This document shows, in pieces, positions 19,798 through 28,610 of a stretch of 64,000 nucleotides of DNA. The notes beneath the pieces are model-generated. The model did no database searches, was not told the origin of the DNA, and saw only the letters and a program-made list of their open reading frames with translations. This stretch comes from CAWABB01 sp963701735 (GTDB lineage Bacteria > Bacteroidota > Ignavibacteria > UBA10030 > UBA6906), in contig CAVPBI010000023.1 of assembly GCA_963701735.1 (NCBI GenBank), positions 248,001 through 312,000 on the forward strand. The letters run 5' to 3'. Each line of letters starts with the position of its first letter. Position 1 is the first letter of the stretch. The translations under genes were made by a program, and so were the position numbers.

Positions 19798-20374
19798 GGT
19801 GGGCCTCCCCGATGATGTCGGCCCGGAACAGATAGATCGTTGCCCCCGGAGCGCGCCATGCGCCCGGCGCAAGGCCGGCCTTCCGACATACATGCTGCAG
19901 GAACTCTTCACGATCCCATCCGTATTCGGTCGCCACCTGCGGCAACAACAGACCCCTCCGCCCGTCGAACTCGATGATGAGCCCGTGTTCGCCGATCACG
20001 ATCTCGTCCGGTGTCTTCATCCGCTGCGGCGCGGTCAGGACTGAAATCTCGATCGTCATCTGCTCGAATTCGTCCGGCTCAAGCGGACTGAACCGTGGAT
20101 CCTCGAATGCCGCCTTCTCCGCAACTTCCTTCACGACGCGCCACAGGGGAAGGGGCGACTCGATATACCCGATGCAGCCGCGCAGTTCGCCCTCTTCCCG
20201 GATCGTGACGAACGCGCCTCCCCGCTCTGACAGCCGGCCCGCAAACCGGTCCGGGACTTCCCAGGCCGAGCTGCCGGCAGCCGTCGGAAGCGGTGTTCCG
20301 CGCTCATCGAAACCACGTGCAATGGATGCACGGGCGAGCGCGAGCAACGCACGTTCATCTTCCGGCATCATCAT
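19790..20374 (-). CDS. amrA: AmmeMemoRadiSam system protein A (AMMECR1 family)
   Basis: 194 residues when started at the first of three consecutive methionines (20374; 20371 and 20368 are equally possible). The ORF extends further upstream but without family resemblance. The conserved LRGCIGYIE core is present, followed by the downstream PRFSPLEPDEFEQMTIEISVL segment. The protein is cytoplasmic and of unknown biochemical function. It is the first gene of the leftward run and probably shares the 186-bp divergent region with the phosphohexomutase. Confidence 0.92.
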   Translation of the reverse strand: MMMPEDERALLALARASIARGFDERGTPLPTAAGSSAWEVPDRFAGRLSERGGAFVTIREEGELRGCIGYIESPLPLWRVVKEVAEKAAFEDPRFSPLEPDEFEQMTIEISVLTAPQRMKTPDEIVIGEHGLIIEFDGRRGLLLPQVATEYGWDREEFLQHVCRKAGLAPGAWRAPGATIYLFRADIIGEAHHA

Positions 20375-20560
20375 CAGCAGAACGTACGGAAATGACGGTA
20401 AGATTGCAAGCGATGGGAGCCCTAACCCACTCAGCGATAATGGCTTATGCTGTCCGGCGGGGTCGGTCCGTCGCCGCACCAGGCGGCCGTTGCCTTGCGC
20501 CTTCGCGCCGCCGTTCATACATTGAGCAACTTCTCACCCCATCGCCAGGACGCAACGCTC

Positions 20561-21947
20561 ATGTCACTCATGGTCAGCATCTCCGGAATACGCGGGGTCG
20601 TCGGAGAAACGCTCACGCCCGAAGTCGTCACCCGTTACGCCGCCGCATTCGGGCGGTACTGCACGCCGGCCTCCGGCCAGGCGCCCACCGTTGTGGTGGG
20701 CAGGGATGGACGTGCCACAGGAGGCATCTTCACCGATATCATCATCGCTGTTCTGCGCGCCGCGGGCGCACGGGTCGTCTCGCTCGGGATTTCGCCGACC
20801 CCGACCGTGCAACTCGCGGTCGAGCATATAGGCGCCGCGGGCGGCATCTCCGTGACCGCCAGCCACAACCCCATGCAATGGAACGGGATGAAGTTCGTCG
20901 CGGCGACCGGAATGTTTCTGGATGCGGAGGAGAACGCGCGCCTCTGGGCGCTCGCCGATGAAGCGCCGGCGTACGTTCCCTGGGATCGGCTGGGCGGAGT
21001 CTCCGTGGAAACCGAGTGGCTTCACCGCCACATCGACCAGGTCCTTTCGCTCCCCTACCTCGACGTTCCGTCGCTCCGCAAGACGGCGGCTCCGCGTCGT
21101 CGCCGATTGCATCAATGCTGCAGGAGGCCTGATCGTGCCCCCGCTGCTGCACGCCCTCGGCTGCGACGTCATCCCGCTGAACTGCGAGGTGAGTGGAGTA
21201 TTCCGGCGGACCCCCGAGCCGATCCCCGAAAATCTTGGCGACGCGGCGGCGGCCGTGACAGCGGAGCGGGCAGATCTCGGAATTGTGGTCGATCCAGACG
21301 TTGACCGGCTTGTGCTCATCACCGAGCAGGGGATTCCGTTCGGCGAAGAGTATACCGTCGCCTCGGCCGTCCGGTTCATCCTCGGCAAGCTCGCGGCCGC
21401 CGGCACGCCGGGCCCGGTGCGGGTCGTGGCCAATCTCTCGACGACCCGTGCCGTCGATGAAATCGCGAGGCAGTTCGGCGCAAGCGTCGTGCGCACTCCC
21501 GTTGGAGAAATCAACGTCGCGAAGAAGATGAAGGAGGTGGGGGCGGTCGTGGGAGGCGAAGGCTCCGGCGGCGTGATCCTCCCGGACGTCCATCTCGGGC
21601 GCGATGCGATCGTGGGCATCGGCCTCCTTCTGCAGTTCCTTGTGGACTCAGGCTCGACCCTCTCCGCACTCAAGGCGTCGCTCCCCCAGTTCTCCATCGC
21701 AAAGGGGAAGAGCCAGATCGCTTCCGGGTCACCCGACGCCGCGCTGGCACGCATCCTGGACCGGCACGGTTCCAGCGGTCGCGTCACGACGTCTGACGGG
21801 GTCAAGATCGATTTCGAGGACTCCTGGGTCCATCTGAGAAAGTCGAACACCGAGCCGATCGTCCGCATCATCGCCGAGGCACGGACGATGCAGGAGGCAG
21901 AAGCGATTGTGCGGCAATACACCTCGGAGCTGGCCGGCTCAGCCTGA
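20561..21947 (+). CDS. phosphoglucosamine/phosphomannomutase family protein (frameshifted)
   Basis: Alpha-D-phosphohexomutase. The N-terminal part has ISGIRGVVGE and the phospho-serine site VTASHNPMQW. The second part, in the +1 frame from about 21090, has the metal loop VVDPDVDRLVLI, the sugar-binding GGEGSGGVILPD, and the phosphate-binding LRKSNTEPIVRI. One extra base in the ACGGCGGCTC stretch near 21085-21089 explains the break. Without it the protein is 461 residues, normal for the family. The residues fit phosphoglucosamine mutase (GlmM) or a phosphomannomutase, and I cannot separate them. Start at 20561 follows an AGGA site. Confidence 0.88.
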
Positions 21948-22049
21948 CCGTTCTTCCCATCCAACGCACAACTCGAGAGCCCGCCCCGGAAACCCGGGCC
22001 GCAGGGTGTAGCATAGACGGGGGCCTTCCTCAACCGTCGCCTCGAGCAC

Positions 22050-23171
22050 ATGATCAACGTTCGCGAGCTGTTGTTGCTGGCCCGCGTGCAGGGCGTTGGG
22101 CCCGCACGCCTGCGGGCGCTGGTCAGCCACTTTGGTGACCCGCGGGCCGTCCTGGAAGCATCCGCGCAATCGCTGGCGCGCGTACACGGCATCGACAAGG
22201 CCACGGCGCAGGCGGTGGTCTCAAGCGCGCGCGCTCCGGCCTTCTCCGCGCATGAGCGGGAGGTCGCGGCACAACTCTCGAAGCTCGACAAAGCGGGCGG
22301 CAGAATCGTCACCTTCTGGGAGTCCGAGTACCCGGAGAGTCTCAAGCGCATCTACGACCCCCCACCGTATCTCTGGGTTCTGGGCACGCTGCAGCCACGG
22401 GACGCGAGCGGCATCGCGGTGGTAGGGACTCGCGTGCCCACGCCGTACGGAATCCAGGTCGCCGAGAGGATGTCCGCCGGGCTGGCCTCCCTCGGTCTCC
22501 CCGTCGTCAGCGGCCTTGCCCGCGGCATCGACACCGCCGCTCATCGGGCGGCAGTGCGGGTGGGTGGGCGGACCGTGGCGGTGATCGGCTCGGGCATCGA
22601 CGTCATCTATCCTCCCGAGAACCGGGGCCTCGCGCAGTCGATCCTTCGGGAAGGCGCCGTGATCTCCGAGTTTGAGATGGGTGCCAGGCCCGAGGCGGTG
22701 AATTTCCCCCGCCGCAACCGGCTTGTGAGCGGCATGGCGCTCGGGGTCCTGGTGATCGAGACGGGGCCTGAAGGCGGCGCAATGATCACCGCCCACCTTG
22801 CGCTCGACCAGGGACGCGAGGTATTCGCGATCCCCTCCCCCGTGCGCGAAGGGGTGCGCAGCGGAACGAACACGCTTATCCGCGAGGGCAAAGCCCTCCT
22901 GGTCGAGTCCCTCGACGACATCATCGCGGAGCTCGCGCCTCGCCTCGGGGGGGTGATTTCCCCCGATACCCCCCGCCCTCGACCGGTCCAACCCGACCTG
23001 ACGCTGTTCGAGCGCCGGGTAATCGATGCTCTCGACGAGACGCCGACTCACATCGACGACATCAGCCGCCGTTCAGGCCTCTCACCGTCCGACACCCTCG
23101 TTCAACTCCTCACCCTCGAGTTCAAGGGAGCCGTGCGGCAGATGGCAGGCAAGCTCTTTACCCGTACCTGA
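22050..23171 (+). CDS. dprA: DNA-processing protein DprA
   Basis: 373 residues. An N-terminal helical region (VQGVGPARLRALVSHFG, a helix-hairpin-helix-like motif) is followed by the Rossmann core with VVGTRVPTPYG, GLARGIDTAAHRAA, GSGIDVIYPPEN and FPRRNRLVSGMALGVLVIE. A C-terminal winged-helix-like domain follows at about 320-373. DprA binds incoming single-stranded DNA and loads RecA during transformation. No other competence genes are adjacent, although a ComEA-like HhH protein is present at 61471. Confidence 0.94.
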   Translation: MINVRELLLLARVQGVGPARLRALVSHFGDPRAVLEASAQSLARVHGIDKATAQAVVSSARAPAFSAHEREVAAQLSKLDKAGGRIVTFWESEYPESLKRIYDPPPYLWVLGTLQPRDASGIAVVGTRVPTPYGIQVAERMSAGLASLGLPVVSGLARGIDTAAHRAAVRVGGRTVAVIGSGIDVIYPPENRGLAQSILREGAVISEFEMGARPEAVNFPRRNRLVSGMALGVLVIETGPEGGAMITAHLALDQGREVFAIPSPVREGVRSGTNTLIREGKALLVESLDDIIAELAPRLGGVISPDTPRPRPVQPDLTLFERRVIDALDETPTHIDDISRRSGLSPSDTLVQLLTLEFKGAVRQMAGKLFTRT

Positions 23172-23275
23172 CATGAGCCCGGCCGTGGGCGATCGGCCCC
23201 TGCGCCAGCCCACCCTTTATTCTTAGGCGGGAATCTCGTACTTTTCAGGGCAAGGAGAGGAGCCTGAACGGCGGC

Positions 23276-23833
23276 ATGTTTATTGTGGGCAACGCCATAC
23301 TTGAAGACGATCTTGTCGACGCGCGGTTCGCGTGCGACCTGGACGGCTGTCGCGGCGCATGCTGCTGCCTCGAGGGCGGTCGGGGAGCGCCGCTTGCCGA
23401 CGACGAGGTCATCGAGATCGAGCGGGCCTATCCGGTGGTCAGGGATTCCCTGCCGGCCGAGCATCGCGCTGTTCTCGAGCGCGTCGGCCTGGTGGATGGC
23501 GGCCCCGGGGGGTTCGCGACGACCTGTATCAACGACCGCGCGTGCGCCTTCGTCTACTTCGACGACGAGATCGCCCGCTGCGCGTTCGAGCGCGCCTACC
23601 TCGACGGCCGACTGTCGTGGCGCAAGCCGCTCTCGTGTCACCTCTTCCCCATCCGCGTGGGACGGGTCTTCCACGACGCACTGCGATACGAACAGATCCC
23701 GGAGTGCATGCCCGGACGCGTCCGCGGAAAGCGCGACGGCATCCGCCTGACCTCGTTCCTCCGCGAGCCGCTCACGCGCGCGTACGGCACACAGTGGTAC
23801 GCGGAGCTTCAGGCAAGCACGCACCGACAGTAG
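23276..23833 (+). CDS. DUF3109 family cysteine-rich protein
   Basis: 185 residues beginning MFIVGNAILEDDLVDARFAC. Cysteine-rich pattern: Cys20, Cys25 and the triplet Cys29-31 near the N-terminus, then TTCINDRAC, RCAFERAY and LSCHLFPIRV, suggesting a metal or Fe-S site like the YkgJ group. The family is common in Bacteroidota and related bacteria, and its function is not known. It sits upstream of rpoN by 6 bases and is probably co-transcribed. Confidence 0.88.
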   Translation: MFIVGNAILEDDLVDARFACDLDGCRGACCCLEGGRGAPLADDEVIEIERAYPVVRDSLPAEHRAVLERVGLVDGGPGGFATTCINDRACAFVYFDDEIARCAFERAYLDGRLSWRKPLSCHLFPIRVGRVFHDALRYEQIPECMPGRVRGKRDGIRLTSFLREPLTRAYGTQWYAELQASTHRQ

Positions 23834-23839
23834 CCGACG

Positions 23840-25264
23840 ATGCTCAACATTTCGCTCCAACATAAGATGATGATGAAGCTGTCGCCTCAACAGGTCCAGT
23901 ACCTGAAGATGCTGCAGCTTCCGACGCTGGCGCTGGAGCAGAAGATCAAGGCGGAGCTCGAGATGAATCCCCTCCTCGAGGAAGGACTCGACGAGGAGAT
24001 GGAGCCTCAGAATCAGGAGGAGGAGCCCGCGTCGGAGGAGGCGGAACAGAAGGCCGAGGACGACTACACGATCGACGACTACATGAACGACGACCTGGCG
24101 GGCTACAAGGCGCCGGAGTCGTTCGACTCGGAGGAGCGCGATGAGCTTCCGATCCCGGACGCCGTCCCGCTCCACCATGGATTGACGCAGCAGTTTTCGC
24201 TCCTGGACCTCGACGACGAAGAGATCCTCCTCGGGCAGGAGATCATCGGCAACGTCGACGAGGACGGGTATCTGCGGAGAGAGCTCGCGACGATCGTCCA
24301 GGACCTGAACCTGACGCACGGGACCGCGATCACGATCGAGAAGGCCGAGGAGGTGCTGAAGATGATCCAGCGCCTCGACCCTGTCGGCATCGCCGCCCGG
24401 AGCCTGCAGGAATGCCTGACCGTCCAGCTCGAAGGGCTCCAGATCGAGCCCGAACTCAAGGCCCTGGCGCACCGCATCGTCACCGAATTCTACGACGACT
24501 TCACGATGCGGCATTTCGAGGAGATCGCCAAGAAGCTCGGGATCACGCTCGACGAGCTGAAGCGCGTCCTCGAAGTGATCCAGCACCTCAATCCGAAGCC
24601 GGGCGAAGGGCAGTTCTCGGCGCAGGAAAATTACATCGTCCCCGACTTCCTCATCACGAAGTCCGATGAGGACTTCATCATCTCCCTGAACGACAAGAAC
24701 ATCCCGCCGCTCCGCATCAACCGCGCCTACCGGGAGCTGATGTCCAAGCGGAAGAAGAATGGCGTCTCCACCGAGGCCAAGGACTTCATCCGGCAGCGCT
24801 TCGAAGCGGCCAAGTGGTTCATCAGCTCGATCCACCAGCGGCGGGAAACGATGCTGAAGGTCATGCGGACAATCGTCGAGAAACAGCACGAGTTCTTTGA
24901 GACGGGCGAGGGTCTGCGGCCGATGATCTACAAGGATATCTCGGAAGTGATCGGGATGGACATCTCCACGATCAGCCGCGTGGTCAACAGCAAGTACGTC
25001 CAGACCGACTACGGGGTCTTCTCGCTCCGCCACTTTTTCAGCGATTCGATCAGCACGTCGTCGGGCGACGAGGTGTCCAACAAGGAAGTGAAGAAGAAAC
25101 TGAAGGAGCTGATCGACGCCGAGGACCCGCTCCATCCCCTCAGCGACCACAAGCTCGCCGAAATCTTGAACACGGACGGGCTGAACATCGCCCGCCGGAC
25201 CGTCGCAAAGTACCGGGAGGCCATGCTGATCCCGGTCGCCCGGCTCCGCCGAAAGCTCACCTGA
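23840..25264 (+). CDS. rpoN: RNA polymerase sigma-54 factor (RpoN)
   Basis: 474 residues. Region I is glutamine/leucine-rich (MLNISLQHKMMMKLSPQQVQ) and binds activators. An acidic region II follows, then the core-binding domain, and the C-terminal DNA-binding domain ending in the RpoN box ARRTVAKYRE at about 451-460, which contacts the -24 element. It directs transcription from -24/-12 promoters with the help of AAA+ activators, none of which is nearby. The stop codon shares its last base with the hslV start. Confidence 0.96.
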   Translation: MLNISLQHKMMMKLSPQQVQYLKMLQLPTLALEQKIKAELEMNPLLEEGLDEEMEPQNQEEEPASEEAEQKAEDDYTIDDYMNDDLAGYKAPESFDSEERDELPIPDAVPLHHGLTQQFSLLDLDDEEILLGQEIIGNVDEDGYLRRELATIVQDLNLTHGTAITIEKAEEVLKMIQRLDPVGIAARSLQECLTVQLEGLQIEPELKALAHRIVTEFYDDFTMRHFEEIAKKLGITLDELKRVLEVIQHLNPKPGEGQFSAQENYIVPDFLITKSDEDFIISLNDKNIPPLRINRAYRELMSKRKKNGVSTEAKDFIRQRFEAAKWFISSIHQRRETMLKVMRTIVEKQHEFFETGEGLRPMIYKDISEVIGMDISTISRVVNSKYVQTDYGVFSLRHFFSDSISTSSGDEVSNKEVKKKLKELIDAEDPLHPLSDHKLAEILNTDGLNIARRTVAKYREAMLIPVARLRRKLT

Positions 25265-25827
25265 TGCCACCGCATACCCGATCGAACGAATCGCCTCTGA
25301 CCATACGCTCCACGACCGTGCTGGGCCTGATCCACAACGGAAAGGCCGTCATCGGATCCGACGGCCAGGTTACCGTAGGCCAGACGGTCATGAAGCAGAC
25401 CGCGCGCAAGGTGCGCAAGCTCTATCACGGCACCGTCCTCGCCGGATTTGCCGGCTCCGCCGCGGACGCGTTCACGCTCTTCGGGAAGTTCGAGGACCAT
25501 CTCGAGCAGCATCGCGGAGATCTCGAGCGGGCCGCCGTCGAGCTCGCCAAGGAATGGCGCACGGACAAGTTCCTCCGCCAGCTCGAGGCCCTGCTTGCGG
25601 TTCTCAATGCCGACAGGGCACTGGTCATCTCGGGGACCGGCGAACTGATCGAGCCTGACGACAAGGTTGTCGCGATCGGCTCCGGCGGCAGCTACGCGCT
25701 GGCCGCAACGCGCGTTCTCCTCAAACACACGCAGCTCCCCGCACGAGCCATCGTCGAAGAAGCGCTCGCCACGGCTGCCGATATCTGCATCTACACCAAC
25801 CACCACCGGACGATCGAAGAGCTGTAG
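25264..25827 (+). CDS. hslV: ATP-dependent protease subunit HslV
   Basis: 187 residues, an N-terminal nucleophile peptidase. The leader MPPHTRSNESPLTIRS is predicted to be cleaved before TTVLGL, leaving a catalytic threonine (Thr17). The conserved IGSDGQVTVGQTVMK and the GSGGSYALAATR motif are present. HslV forms a double hexameric core capped by HslU hexamers. It directly precedes hslU and overlaps the rpoN stop by one base. Confidence 0.96.
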   Translation: MPPHTRSNESPLTIRSTTVLGLIHNGKAVIGSDGQVTVGQTVMKQTARKVRKLYHGTVLAGFAGSAADAFTLFGKFEDHLEQHRGDLERAAVELAKEWRTDKFLRQLEALLAVLNADRALVISGTGELIEPDDKVVAIGSGGSYALAATRVLLKHTQLPARAIVEEALATAADICIYTNHHRTIEEL

Positions 25828-25848
25828 CCCGGTCCGGGAACACCTTCC

Positions 25849-27204
25849 ATGGACACTCAGAACACCCAGGAGCCGACGCTCACGCCGCGTGACATCGTCC
25901 GTGAGCTCGACCGGTATATCATCGGGCAGGACGCCGCCAAACGCGCAGTCGCGATCGCGCTCCGCAACCGCTGGCGCCGACTTCATGTGCCGGCCGTGTT
26001 GCGCGAGGAGATTCTCCCGAACAACATCATCATGATCGGCCCGACAGGCGTCGGCAAGACCGAGATCGCCCGGCGTCTCGCCCGACTTGCGGGCGCCCCG
26101 TTCATCAAGGTCGAAGCCTCAAAGTTCACCGAAGTGGGGTATGTCGGGCGGGACGTGGAGTCCATCGTGCGCGACCTGACCGAGTATGCCGTCACGATGG
26201 TGAAGGCGGAGCACAGGGCCGCCGTGAACGACCGCGCAAAGGCGATGGCAGACGAGAGGATTCTGGACCTCCTGATCCCGCCGGTCCGGAAACCCGGCGA
26301 GGAGGGCACGGATGACAATGCCGCAACCCGCGAAAAATTCCGCGCCAGGCTCCACGCCGGAGAGCTCGACTCGCGGCTCATCGAGGTCGATGTGTCCGCC
26401 ACCGAAGGCCCGCTGATGCAGGTCATCGGACCGATGAACATGGACGACCTCGGCATCAATCTTCAGGAGATGTTCGGGGGGATGCTGCCCAAGAAGATGA
26501 AGCGCCGGAAGATCAGTATCAGCGAGGCGCGCGTCCTGCTTACGAACGAAGAGGCCCAGAAACTCATCGACCATGAAGCCGCAGTCCGCGAGGCGGTCCG
26601 CCGCGTCGAGGAATCCGGCATCGTGTTCATCGACGAGATCGACAAGATCGCCGGCGCAAGGACCGGCATGGCGGGGCCGGACGTTTCACGGGAGGGTGTC
26701 CAGCGTGATCTCCTCCCGATCGTAGAGGGTTCGAACGTCAATACGAAGTACGGCATGGTCCGCACCGACCATGTCCTCTTCATTGCCTCCGGCGCATTCC
26801 ACGTCTCGAAGCCCTCGGACCTCATCCCTGAATTGCAGGGCCGATTCCCGATCCGTGTCGAGCTGAACAGCCTGACCGAGGACGACTTCGTCAAGATCCT
26901 CACGGTGCCGCAGAACGCACTCCTGAAGCAGTATGCGGCCCTGCTGGACACTGAAACCGTTCGTCTGGAGTTCACCGAGGACGGAATACGCGAGATCGCG
27001 AGGATTGCGACGCAGGTCAATCAGCAGGTCGAGAACATCGGAGCGCGGAGGCTCCACACCATCCTGACCACGGTCCTTGAGGACATACTCTTTGATGCTC
27101 CGGACAAGCTCCCCCCTGGAGCCGTCGTGGTCGACGCCGCCATGGTGCTGTCGCGCCTTGACGGCCTGGTCAGGGACCGCGACCTCAGCCGGTACATCCT
27201 CTAA
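25849..27204 (+). CDS. hslU: ATP-dependent protease ATPase subunit HslU
   Basis: 451 residues, an AAA+ unfoldase. Walker A is GPTGVGKT at 64-71, the pore region GYVGRDVESIVRDL follows, and the inserted I-domain spans about 110-240. The Walker B FIDEIDKIAG and the C-terminal SRYIL tail, which docks into HslV, are present. It pairs with hslV (gap 21 bases). Its TAA stop overlaps the TAG stop of the convergent DUF5723-like gene. Confidence 0.97.
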   Translation: MDTQNTQEPTLTPRDIVRELDRYIIGQDAAKRAVAIALRNRWRRLHVPAVLREEILPNNIIMIGPTGVGKTEIARRLARLAGAPFIKVEASKFTEVGYVGRDVESIVRDLTEYAVTMVKAEHRAAVNDRAKAMADERILDLLIPPVRKPGEEGTDDNAATREKFRARLHAGELDSRLIEVDVSATEGPLMQVIGPMNMDDLGINLQEMFGGMLPKKMKRRKISISEARVLLTNEEAQKLIDHEAAVREAVRRVEESGIVFIDEIDKIAGARTGMAGPDVSREGVQRDLLPIVEGSNVNTKYGMVRTDHVLFIASGAFHVSKPSDLIPELQGRFPIRVELNSLTEDDFVKILTVPQNALLKQYAALLDTETVRLEFTEDGIREIARIATQVNQQVENIGARRLHTILTTVLEDILFDAPDKLPPGAVVVDAAMVLSRLDGLVRDRDLSRYIL

Positions 27205-28610
27205 ATCCGCACCGTGATCCCCAGCGCCATGGCGCCGGTCGACAGCGCCCGGGGGGTGAAGATCCAATCCACGTTCTCGGCCGCAAGGTCGAGGTCCACG
27301 ACGCCCGTGCGGATCCCGAAGCCGATCGCCATGATCGTGCTCCTGCCACCGACAAACGATGCCCCGCCTCTGATCGGCAACACAGGAATCGGCGCGTACT
27401 CGAGGCCGATCCCCAGCCTCCCTGATTCGAAACCCGCCGGCATCGATGTGAAGCCCTGGTCGTACTCAAGCGCCAGCAGCAGTTCCCCCGCCAGAAGATC
27501 CCTCCCCCACGCAAGCTTGTGAACGGCAACGGATACGCCCGTGCGAAGGGCTGTCGGAAGCGACGTGGTGAATGCCGGGCCGGGCCGTTCGTCCCCGATC
27601 ACGGAGGCCTCTACCGAATCCCGCTGGCTCGCGCTGAGAGGGTCGTCAAGAAGAAGCGTCCCGGTGGAATAGTATTCCTTCACCCCGTGTTTCCAGCTGA
27701 TGGATCCGATATCAGTGACACTGAGTCCCACTGTCCATGCCTCGCCCAGGATTGCCGCAACCCCGAGATCGGCCCCGACGCCTGAGCCGGCCGGCCGAGG
27801 AAAGATCGAGAACGACGTGTTGTCGCCGTCTCCGAGAAATGGATCCGCGCCGGCCACTCGCACGAGGCCATCCAGGGTACCGTCAAGCGCGCCATACTCC
27901 GAGGTCGCCAGCCGGCTCTTCAAGCGAACAAGCTCCGCATACCCGAATCCGTGAACGGCCTTGAGCGTCGCTCCCACGCGAAACGACTGGGCAGGCCCGA
28001 CACGGCCGAGGTCCAGTGCGTACGTGAGGGCATACTCCCGCGTCCATGCCGCAGCCAGCGCCGACCCATCAAACGTGTACACAGAGCCGGGAGTGTTTCC
28101 GTAGAACAAGAACTCGAGCGTCTTGCGGGGAAGCCCGACCTCGGCCGACACGCGCTCCGTGATGCTGAAGGCAACCGCGCCCGCCGACCCGAGGCCAACC
28201 GCGATGCCGACGGGCCGGACGCTGGCATCGACCACCACGTTGCCGACGTCGCCTTGAAAGGCATTGAGGATGGTCTGCTTGTCGGCGTCGGACAGATGCG
28301 TGTCCACCCTGCCGCTGTCGGTGTCGAGACCCGTCAGGTAGTCGCTGTAGAGCCCGTACGTGAGGAAGTCACTCCCCACCTGAACGCCAAGCGGAAACAG
28401 GCCGATGGCCACGCCCTCGTGCTGCTGCGTCGCAAGGTTGGCCGGATTCACTCCCAGCGCCTCAAGCCCGAGCGCCGGCGCCGTGCCGGTCATGCCCATG
28501 GCGAGCCCACGCACGTTCGACCGCTCCCCTCCCGCACGAACGGCCATCGCCCAGGCAACGAGAAGGGCCGCAACAATGAAGGCCCTGCGAAGAAGGTCCG
28601 CGTAGCTCAT
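27201..28610 (-). CDS. DUF5723/PorV-like outer-membrane beta-barrel protein
   Basis: 469 residues from an ATG that overlaps the stop of the large lipoprotein (ATGA). The signal peptide is RRAFIVAALLVAWAMAVRA. It is followed by RGLAMGMTGTAPALGLEALG and NPANLA, the same N-terminal pattern as PorV and FadL-like barrels, then many predicted beta strands ending in ALGITVRI. I compare it to DUF5723 proteins of Bacteroidota by this pattern and length. Pairing with the upstream lipoprotein in one transcription unit suggests they assemble together in the outer membrane. Function unknown. Confidence 0.78.
   Translation of the reverse strand: MSYADLLRRAFIVAALLVAWAMAVRAGGERSNVRGLAMGMTGTAPALGLEALGVNPANLATQQHEGVAIGLFPLGVQVGSDFLTYGLYSDYLTGLDTDSGRVDTHLSDADKQTILNAFQGDVGNVVVDASVRPVGIAVGLGSAGAVAFSITERVSAEVGLPRKTLEFLFYGNTPGSVYTFDGSALAAAWTREYALTYALDLGRVGPAQSFRVGATLKAVHGFGYAELVRLKSRLATSEYGALDGTLDGLVRVAGADPFLGDGDNTSFSIFPRPAGSGVGADLGVAAILGEAWTVGLSVTDIGSISWKHGVKEYYSTGTLLLDDPLSASQRDSVEASVIGDERPGPAFTTSLPTALRTGVSVAVHKLAWGRDLLAGELLLALEYDQGFTSMPAGFESGRLGIGLEYAPIPVLPIRGGASFVGGRSTIMAIGFGIRTGVVDLDLAAENVDWIFTPRALSTGAMALGITVRI

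Noticed and set aside
23102..25270. 722-codon minus-strand open frame
   Set aside because: Antisense to DUF3109 and rpoN genes; composition is typical of a GC shadow (many Leu, Arg, Val runs).
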